From assembly GCA_964035575.1 (NCBI GenBank), contig OZ037840.1:434001-498000 (forward strand): a stretch of DNA of 64,000 nucleotides, read 5' to 3'. Position numbers and translations under genes: made by a program. This stretch comes from Rhynchopus sp. YZ270_cl-10 (taxonomy: Eukaryota; Euglenozoa; Diplonemea; Diplonemida; Diplonemidae). Positions within the stretch are counted from its first letter, which is position 1; every line of letters starts with the position of its first letter. This document shows positions 56,899 to 64,000 of this stretch, piece after piece. The notes beneath the pieces are model-generated. The model was not told the DNA's origin. It did no database searches and worked only from the letters and a program-made list of their open reading frames with translations.

Positions 56899-57813
56899 AC
56901 CCTACTTTTTATTTGCAAAAACCGACTCTTTGCAGTATTCGGCAATAAAGCACTCAAATCAATACCCAATCTATAGATTGCAGTTGGCTGTTTTTCGAAC
57001 TATATTTAAAGATGTGTGTGCACGAGGGAAGAGACACATCCATCTTACGGGGTTTCCTTCGTTTTATGCCTGCATACACAGAGACGTTTGTACATCTTTT
57101 TCTTCTTCTTTTTTCTTTTGAAGATGCCTCAGCCCAAGAAGCGTAGGTTCAGCTTACCCATTTATTTTGTTCTCTTTTCGTTACGATTTCTTTCCCTTTC
57201 AGGGTTTTATTTGCTCTCTTTTGTGGGTTCTGTGAATAAATATCATGGCTGCTATCCGGTGATGGTACCATCTGATTTTTTTGGATCGGTAGCAACCTCT
57301 GTCAAACACCGCCAAAATCGGGTCAAATTCAGGTGATAGTTCACCTGGTTTTGACCCTGAGTTTGGGGGTGTTAGGTGTGTGTTTGGAGGCCGGTAAACA
57401 CTGTCAAAGTCGGGTCAAAATCAGGGTGATAGTAGTCGAAAATCAAAACAAATTTTTTTTTCACACAAAAGTGGAGTGCATCCTCGGGTGTCTACACTAA
57501 TACAACCAAGTTTTCAAAAAAAAATATCATACTCACACTCTCCTTCCCTTTACAGAAAAGGGAGTTTTTGGTACTGTGCCTTCTATGATTTTTCTTTCTT
57601 TCTGTCAATAGAAAGTGTCCGACTTTATCTTTTGTTTTTAGTGCCTGCGTCCGCCGAGGAAGAGGCGTTTGCACTTTCAACTTCTCTTTTGTTTTCTTCT
57701 TTTCTTGTTTTATCGCGTTATTGTGGTAAAAAGTGAACGGCCTTCCCCCCTTTTTTTCTCTTTTTTTCTTCTTCTCTTGAATACTTTTATTCTTTCTTTT
57801 AATGTTGGAGCAG
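56899..57813. other. Intergenic or intronic, T-rich, with splice-like signals
   Basis: A pyrimidine tract ends GAAG|ATG at 57120 followed by MPQPKKRRFSLP, and CTCTCCTTCCCTTTACAG ends at 57555; neither leads to a gene I can define. A family-2 repeat lies at 57470-57525. 57642-57730 resembles 62180-62260, so it may be a repeat rather than an exon. Confidence 0.35.
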
Positions 57814-57914
57814 ATGTAGCTGCCCTATCGGTACAACCTTCGCTGTTCCCTACATTGATCTCAGAACTTTTTACTAGGGGGGGTGCCCTAAACGCGGAAG
57901 GCTTTAGTTCATGA
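57814..57914 (+). CDS. Candidate terminal exon, unknown
   Basis: After TTAATGTTGGAGCAG the frame reads VAALSVQPSLFPTLISELFT, RGGALNAEGFSS and a stop. It would accept an incoming phase-1 exon; CTATTGTG|GTAAAA at about 57725 fits but lies in possible repeat DNA. No family is recognised. Confidence 0.28.
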
Positions 57915-58048
57915 AACCCAATTCCTCTTTGCTTAAAATTTCGGATTCTGTGGAGGAAAAATTATACCCAGGGGAGGTGACGGCAGCGTGCAGACTGTTT
58001 GCGGCGGTGGCTGACCTTTTTGAGTGTTTCTTTGCTTTATTTTTTTAA
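57911..58048 (+). CDS. Small ORF, 45 residues, unknown
   Basis: ATG 57911 overlaps the stop of the previous candidate. It reads MKPNSSLLKISDSVEEKLYP, GEVTAACRLFAAVADLFECF, FALFF. The first 40 codons look coding; the end runs into a T tract, so a donor may lie within (GAG|GTGACG). No family is recognised. Confidence 0.25.
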   Translation: MKPNSSLLKISDSVEEKLYPGEVTAACRLFAAVADLFECFFALFF

Positions 58049-58534
58049 ATCATATCCTGAAGTATACAGTACCCGATTTGCATGTAACACCACCATGTAG
58101 TTCTACTTCAAAAAAAAAAGAGAAGACGACGCTGATGGACAAAAACTCCATTTTTTTGACTGAAAAAATATTTATCTTAATCATTACTTCACTGTAATAC
58201 CTTGTAGAGTATTTATACCCAAGGTTGTTGCCGTGTTTAAAAACGGACTATGACTCTCTTAAGGTAGCCAAATGCCCCGTCTTCTAATTAAAGACGCGCA
58301 TGAATGGGCGTGTGTGTGAATCTTTTGTGAAACGCCAAGGTAGCAACCCCCCCTCGCCACCTCAAAGAAAGAACAGAGTTTCTTCATATACCACCAGACA
58401 TTATCCGACCTTCCTCCCCTCTCAACATTATCGCCTTATATTTCCCCCGTCCTCCCCCAATCCCCGACCCTTGCCTTTACAAGTTACAATACTCGTTCGT
58501 GATTTTTTTTCTTTTTTTTTTCCCCCTTTTCCGT
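58049..58534. other. Intergenic
   Basis: Contains an open segment starting ATG 58300 (MNGRVCESFVKRQ) with a possible donor G|GTAGCA, and C/T-rich DNA to 58530. No gene is supported. Confidence 0.4.
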
Positions 58535-58595
58535 GGGTACAGCCAGTACACCTTTCACCTTTCCCTTTTTAGGGAAAGGTGTACTGGCTGTACCC
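58535..58595. other. Perfect 21-bp inverted repeat
   Basis: GGGTACAGCCAGTACACCTTT (58535-58555) and its exact complement (58575-58595). The loop pairs internally again (CACCTTTCCCT / AGGGAAAGGTG). Related GTACAGCC.GT words occur at 63497 and CAGCCGGTCATT at 35706. Confidence 0.75.
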
Positions 58596-58859
58596 TATTT
58601 GTTCAGTTGCAAAAAAACAAAAAAAAAAAAAAATAAAGATAAAAAAAGAGGAGACGACGCTGGTGGACATACTCCATCTTTCGATTGAAAAGAATATCTT
58701 AATCACTTTTCGTTTCTATCTCATACTGCTGTCTTGTGATAGTAGAGATAAGGGAAAACAAACTTTCGGTCTGCGTGCGCGTCCTGCGTGCCTGGGTTTT
58801 TTTGAGATTTTCAAAAAAAAAGTTTTTTGTACTCAGGTAGCTACGTAGCCTTCAGGGAG

Positions 58860-59302
58860 GCAATCGTGTGCTAATACAGAAAGTATCAGTCAAGGCTGTC
58901 CTTACAGACGCATGCCAAAGCGGCCGCCACATGGGTGTGGACTTTAGATTGAAGTTTCATCATTGTACTAGCCCAGGGAGGGTTCCCGGCTACCGGCGAG
59001 GTCTCTTCCAATCCGTTCCCTAGTTTCCTAGGGGGGCCTCCTTGGCTTCACTGGCTAGGGCTCTGCAGGTCCCTCCACACATGTTGTGTGCCTGCCTTCA
59101 GCACCCAGGGTAGCATACCCAGCACCTTTTACCCTCAGGTCAGACCTTCATAGAGTTTCAGGAGGAGTGCCACAAAAGGGCCCCCGGATGCAATTTAACG
59201 TCCAGCCCAGGACGTGGTAGTTTTTTTCAAAAAAAAGTTTTTTCTGTGGAAAGGCGAATACCGACCCCCCTGCTACCCCCGTCTCCCCCAAAAAAATTTT
59301 CC
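58860..59302. other. GC-richer block, unrecognised
   Basis: Complex, non-repetitive sequence unlike its neighbours, with several stops in all frames. It could be an untranslated part of an old repeat. I see no gene or structured RNA. Confidence 0.4.
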
Positions 59303-60322
59303 CATGGAGAGCAATCGACTCGCGCAATCAAAAGAAGGCAGAGAAAAGGGAAAAGAAAAAAAGAAAAAAAGTTGGGTACCGTGCGCCTGCGGCGCTACCT
59401 GTTTCCTACCCTCCTTTATTTTTAAACATGATGTACTTATTTATGTACAGTGTTCATTTTCTTTTGAGTACGACTCCACATCCCTTCTCCCTCACGGATA
59501 AAGATCAATTAGGATACCATGGGACACACCTGCAAGCCTGCCGCAGAGAATAATGAGCTGCTGAACCGTCTTCACCCTCGCTGTGTGAGGGCACCTCCGA
59601 GGACATAACCGTCCTGGTTTTTCGTTTTCACTCTTCTCTGTGGTCACTGAACCCCCACCGACATCACTACAATACCATAGCTTTCTTCAGTACATTAGTG
59701 TTTCCAGTAAAACACTACAATTTCATGCCAAGTTGGGTTTTCAGACTGAAAATGACCCTTGTTGAGTACGGGTTCATACTTTGTGACAATTTGAGTCACT
59801 GAAATTTTGTCCATTTTTCCGTATATCCCCCACCATAAGCCGGGATTGGTTCGGAAATGCGGTATCCTTACTAAAACCAGAGGAATCTCGTAGTTCCTAG
59901 TAAGGGTACTTTAGTGTATTTTTGTACACACATGTGACCCCACCGTGGAGAGCAATCGGCTCGCGCAATCAAAAGAAAGCAGAAAAGGGGAAAAGAAGAA
60001 AAGAAGAAAGTTGGGTACCGTGCGCCTGCGGCGCTACCTGTTCCCAGTCAAAAACACCATAATTTCATCTGAAGTTGGGTTTTCAGTCCTGAAAATGACC
60101 CTTGCTCACGAGTATGGGTTCATATTTTGTAAAAAATTAAGTCACTAAAATTGTGTCCATGTTTCCGTATATCCCCCACCACAGAACGGGATTGGCTCGG
60201 AAATGCCACAAAACACTGTTTTCACCCCCTTATAGTAATATACACAGCTGTTTGAGGTGCGTTTTTTTGGTCCCAAAACACGATTTTTCAGATTTTTTCC
60301 CCAAAAGTTAGCGCGAAGCCTG
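59303..60322 (-). mobile_element. hAT-like non-autonomous DNA transposon, inverted copy
   Basis: Reverse complement of the 55137 element: it ends TTAGCGCGAAGCCTG at 60308-60322 and carries the same modules twice. The left end is missing, starting within the TGGAGAGCAATCG motif. With 55137-56238 it makes an inverted pair separated by about 3 kb. Confidence 0.72.
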
Positions 60323-60579
60323 TTCTCACCCCATGAAAGAAGGACAATTTGAAAAAAACTTTTTTTTGAAACAAACTTTTTTTTGCCTGCCTGCCTGGGT
60401 TTTTCTGGGGGACGTCCCGACGCGCACGCAGACGAGAAGTTTGTTTTCCCTAATCAAAACAAAGCAAAATTGCTCTCAGGGGAAGTGCGCTTTTTCCAGG
60501 GTTTCCGCCAAGGGGTGTTGGGGAGGCCCCTGCCCCGAGAAAAATGGGGTTTTGGAGGTTGTAGATGACCCCCCGTGGT

Positions 60580-60708
60580 TAATGGTGGCAGTATTGTGAT
60601 GGGAGCCCATTGAAATACGCAAAATACATCAAAATACAGTGTATTGTGATGTATTTTGATGTATTTTGCGGATTCCAATGGGCTCCCATCACAATACTGC
60701 CACCATTA
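60580..60708. mobile_element. Foldback MITE, 129 bp, copy 2
   Basis: Inverted ends TAATGGTGGCAGTATTGTG and its complement, pairing nearly to the centre. CCCGTGGT flanks both sides (60572-60579 and 60709-60716). Inserted in a dispersed repeat whose empty counterpart is at 29331-29360. Same family as 43439-43579. Confidence 0.82.
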
Positions 60709-61143
60709 CCCGTGGTCATGCGTCCCCTTACCACCGACCGACCTCTTTCTTGTGAATGCCGTAAGTCTTCCGAGGGTTCTCTGGCCAAAGGATGGCGAGG
60801 GTTCTCTCTTGCCACCCTTTCTTGAGGTACTCTGTCACGAGAGGGCCTTTTGGATTTCAAGACACGTTTCTTTCCTTTTCCTTGGAAAAGGAAAGTGTGA
60901 TGGAGAGAGAGAGACGTGCGTTTCATGTTTCAAATTTTTTTTTTTGTCTCCCCCCCTTTTTTTTTTGGTGAAAAATAATGGACCACATTTCCTCTTCTGT
61001 GCTCTCCATATATCTCCACCTAACGATCCATTCAAAACCCACCTCTACACTGCCCGCTTTCACTTTTTCTCTCTCTCACCCGTCGTTTTTTTTTACTGTA
61101 TTGATTATTCATTCTTTTCCATCCCCATCCCTCCCTGCGACCC

Positions 61144-61401
61144 TCAAAGTTGGGGATGAAATCTGAAATTTTTTTTGGGTGCTTGGGGGAGAGGGGTTCT
61201 TCGATAAGAATGACTGTGTGGGGTAGAAGAGAGACGACAGCAGCGCAGAACGCAGGAAGCTTCGAAAGGTTCCTGCTTGCCGTATTTCTCTCGGGTATTT
61301 AGTGCTTCGCTGCTTTTTTTCCCCCTCACACCTCCAACTTTGCTCTCGTTTTTTTTTTTTTTGTTGTGGCCTCGGTTGGGGCCGTTAGGATCGTTCAACA
61401 T
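61144..61401 (-). CDS. Small ORF, 85 residues, doubtful
   Basis: A minus-strand ATG frame, MLNDPNGPNRGHNKKKKNES to FRFHPQL. Basic and low in hydrophobic residues, with an A-run Lys stretch. Composition of the middle (EKYGKQEPFEASCVLRCC) is plausible, but there is no family or splice support. Confidence 0.18.
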   Translation of the reverse strand: MLNDPNGPNRGHNKKKKNESKVGGVRGKKSSEALNTREKYGKQEPFEASCVLRCCRLSSTPHSHSYRRTPLPQAPKKNFRFHPQL

Positions 61402-62647
61402 CTTCCCCTTTTCTCCCTCTTCCCCTTGCCCCCATTCCTCAGCTCAACACAGAGGGCGATTTTTTTTTTTTTTCCGTGCTATCGGTCATATTCACAGGGG
61501 GCAGTAGGGTAAGAGCGCCTTTTTTTTTCTTCGCGATGTGTTCTTAATTAGAGTCCTCTGTATGTGTTCGACCGGTTTCAATCTTTCAAAACAAATCAAA
61601 AAAAAAAAAAATATGATCCCAAAGTAATGCAAAAAGCTTGAGTGTAGGGGGGAAAACAAGGGGGGATTCCCTCCCCCCATCTTCAGGAAGGATTAGGATC
61701 ATCTTAACACACTGCTCCATTTTTTTTTTCCCTTGTTTATTTCTTAGTAAATGGTGATGTGTTCGCACCACAAGAAAACAAGCAGGGGGAAAAAAAAAAG
61801 GGTGAACGGAATATGCAAACCCCACAAACCCATTTTTAAGCGTCATTAGAGACAAATTCTTCAAAAGCCCGGATTTCTTTTTCTTTTTTCTTTTTCTTTT
61901 TGGTTTAATTACCCAGTCGTGGTTTGGATTCTGCAGTACACGTAGTATACCTTTCCCTCCTCCTCCCCTTCTTCTCCCCTTATCACCCCCTTTCCCAATG
62001 CTGGGTGTATTTGTGCATTTTGATGTTTTCCCCCCCATCACAATCCTTCAAGAACACACAAAAGCTTTATTCTGAAGCACGTCTGATGATAAAATCCATC
62101 AAAACGCACAAAAATACAACTGTCATTCCTCCCCCCCCCATACCCCACATACCCCCCATATCCCCACCCCCCTTTTTTTCAGTGCCGTGCGTCCGCTGAT
62201 GTACTTTTTGTTTGCACTTTTTCGACTTCTTTTTTTCCCCCTCTTCTTTTCTTTCCTTTCCATTTCTTCAAATCGCTGCTTTCCCTACCATCTTATAAGC
62301 CGCAGAAGGCACACAACAAGGGAGTGTTTGTATTTTATTTTTATTTTATTTTGGAGAATAGTCGATTTTTAGGGCAAATCTGAGCTTTTTCAAAATAGGG
62401 TAGGATAACTCTGACTATTCCCCCTTTTTATTTTTTACTTTTTTTTTTTTTTTGTAGTGGCCTTTCAAAAGGTGACATTGTGACTATGCGATTAGGTGGA
62501 GGCTTTCTTACGGTATAACGGCATCGCATCAGGCCCCCCTGCATAACACCAACACTTGAAAAAGAAGAAGAAAAAAACTATGGGACGAAAGACCCGGCTA
62601 GTTCAAACCAAAACGAGACGCTAATGCTAAATATCAACAAAAAAGAA
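61402..62647. other. Intergenic, pyrimidine-rich
   Basis: Many long T and C runs, including an excellent acceptor-like tract ending CCCCTTTTTTTCAG at 62181. The following sequence resembles 57642-57730, so it is probably a repeat. No gene is supported. Confidence 0.4.
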
Positions 62648-62718
62648 ACAGTGGAGATTGCACAACTGTGGCAACACAACCGAGGCAACTACACTACTCC
62701 AACAATTTATCAAAAAAA
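62648..62718 (+). repeat. SINE-like repeat, family 1
   Basis: A full copy with A tail, close to the consensus. Confidence 0.72.
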
Positions 62719-62885
62719 GGGTAAAAAAAAAAACCCCCCTGATTAGCATAACTTAACCAATAGTATGCAGCTTAGGGGTTATGAGTATTTCCTTAGGGGA
62801 GGAGGTAACATGATGTATTTTGAACTTTTTTTTTTGTTGAAGTTTACAAAACTGCAAAATCATACATTCTATTTGCTCTCTTTTA

Positions 62886-62957
62886 AGGATCCTGATGAAG
62901 AAAAATTTGTGGTTTGCTCATCTTGTGATAGTCGAAAATTAAACAATTTTTTTGTAT
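62886..62957 (+). repeat. Short dispersed repeat, family 3, degenerate
   Basis: TCCTGATGAAGAAAAATTTGTGG through GATAGTCGAAAATTAAACAA and a T run. Diverged from 31401-31472. Confidence 0.45.
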
Positions 62958-63212
62958 AAGTTACAGATTCCCATCGGACTGCTTGCAATTGGCGGTTTAC
63001 ACAATAAAAGAGCTCCCCCTCCCTTCCCTGAAAAGAACACCTGCGTGGAGTTCACAAGTGGTGTCTACACAATTGTCAATTTTTCAAGAAAGAAAAAAAA
63101 AGGAAAGAAAAACAAGAATGAAAATAAAACAGAAAATATCAAAAAAAAAAAAAAAAACAACAACAAAAAAAACACAAAACAATGTACCCCCTTTCCGTCC
63201 CTGCCTTTTAAG

Positions 63213-63394
63213 ACAATCACATCCCTTTTCTTGTGTTCAACATCCTGGGGTTGTCAGCTTCTGGCCCACCACATTATTTTGTTGTCCGCCCAATTAGCGA
63301 CTCAGGGTTTACAGCCTCTGCCACACTGCGAAACGAGCAGAGGACCCCAACCGGACGCTACATCACACAGGATTCATGTCCTTGTTCGCAATGA
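63213..63394 (+). CDS. Candidate terminal exon, unknown
   Basis: After CCCTGCCTTTTAAG the frame is open for 59 codons: NHIPFLVFNILGLSASGPPH, YFVVRPISDSGFTASATLRN, EQRTPTGRYITQDSCPCSQ, stop. Mixed composition, no repeats, strongly protein-like. No start codon in the segment, so an upstream exon is expected, and none is identified. The AAG acceptor is weak. Confidence 0.38.
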
Positions 63395-63612
63395 TCCCTG
63401 CTCATCTGGTTGATGAGTGGAAGCGGGAGTAGCACAAATCAGATGTAAACCACGAAAAGGAACGTAGGACTGCATGGTTTGGGTGTCCACCCCCGGTACA
63501 GCCGGTCATTTGTACCAAAGGTACACTGTTCACGAGAGGGCTTTGTATTTCAACTCTACTTTGTTTTTATTTACTCCACTCACAATTTTATCCCTCCCCC
63601 CCAAAAAAATAT

Positions 63613-63672
63613 AGTGGAGTTCATCCTCGGGTGGCTACACTAATACAACCAAGTTTTCAAAAAACAAAAAAA
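63613..63672 (+). repeat. SINE-like repeat, family 2
   Basis: AGTGGAGTTCATCCTCGGGTG through TACAACCAAGTTTTC and an A-rich tail, 70 bp before the next start codon. Confidence 0.65.
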
Positions 63673-63741
63673 ACTCCATTCAACAACCCCCACAGTTGTT
63701 TCGTGCTACACATTTTATTTTATTTTATTTTATTTTTTTAA

Positions 63742-64000
63742 ATGATGCAGTGGATACGGCAGTGGATAGATTCCGTCCTCTCACTAGACGGGACCCTAGG
63801 GAAGAAACAGCAGCAGCAACGAACCTTATTTTTTGCCTTCAACTCTGCCTGCCTTGCGGCCATTATTGCGTACCCATGCGTTATGTACAAGGCGATGGTG
63901 TCTCAGGTCCACATTTTTGCATATGTAGTGTTGCTTGCTGGAGGGGTCATCGGGGTGGTCTCCATCCTTTGCAGGTACAACCTCTCGTCTCCTCTTGTCT
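63742..64000 (+). CDS. Membrane protein, N-terminal part (runs off window)
   Basis: ATG ATG CAG TGG at 63742 follows a (TTTTA)n tract. 86 codons are visible: MMQWIRQWIDSVLSLDGTLG, a Lys/Gln-rich stretch, then two hydrophobic helices (about 30-50 and 59-79) joined by a short loop. The layout resembles the multi-TM N terminus of protist sensor kinases or cyclases, which would match the receptor at 50520, but this is a guess from topology. The second ATG, one codon later, is an alternative start. Confidence 0.6.
   Translation, partial: MMQWIRQWIDSVLSLDGTLGKKQQQQRTLFFAFNSACLAAIIAYPCVMYKAMVSQVHIFAYVVLLAGGVIGVVSILCRYNLSSPLV

Noticed and set aside
57642-57730. Exon reading PASAEEEAFALSTS
   Set aside because: Resembles 62180-62260, so more likely a dispersed repeat; kept only as a note.

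Overview
The window is eukaryotic nuclear DNA, probably from a free-living protist. It has satellite DNA in the first 29 kb, GT-AG introns with strong polypyrimidine/AG acceptors, dispersed poly(A)-ended short repeats and non-autonomous DNA transposons, and there is no operon-like packing. A UFM1-activating enzyme and a cache/HAMP/cyclase-like receptor resemble genes of free-living protists, for example discobids, but the sequence alone does not fix the clade.

Layout. Bases 1-24488 are a huge array (roughly 570 units) of a 38-bp CpG-rich satellite. It is broken once by a GTTGC-rich satellite with unique flanks (2466-4421) and twice by an identical 439-bp insert (8906-9344 and 12308-12746). 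Long reading frames across this array are by-products of a stop-free repeat and are not annotated as genes. Bases 24489-29175 hold a second satellite superfamily of about 122 bp in three diverged blocks. The first block is split by a 615-bp element with TA target duplication.

From about 30 kb the window is low-density genic DNA. Four loci are well supported: a two-exon twin-CX9C protein (30269-30833), a WD40-type protein (33265-35963, with its seventh blade on a separate exon), UBA5 (49161-50318) and a two-TM receptor with a degenerate cyclase-like domain (50520-52952). A membrane protein begins at 63742 and runs off the end. Between them are many short, protein-like open segments bounded by good splice signals, some joining in phase (31210-31656, 44734-45003, 45732-46666 minus, 53274 onward). 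They suggest intron-split genes that single-ORF searches miss. They are listed with modest confidence.

The same stretch is full of small mobile DNA: a family with CAGG...CCTG ends and 8-bp target duplications (37984-38859, 55137-56238, 59303-60322), a 497-bp element with a perfect 38-bp inverted repeat (56296-56792), several foldback elements, three SINE-like families, and one broken tyrosine-recombinase remnant (47790-48190). Apart from UBA5 (UFM1 conjugation) and the possible complex I subunit, the genes do not form a recognisable pathway.
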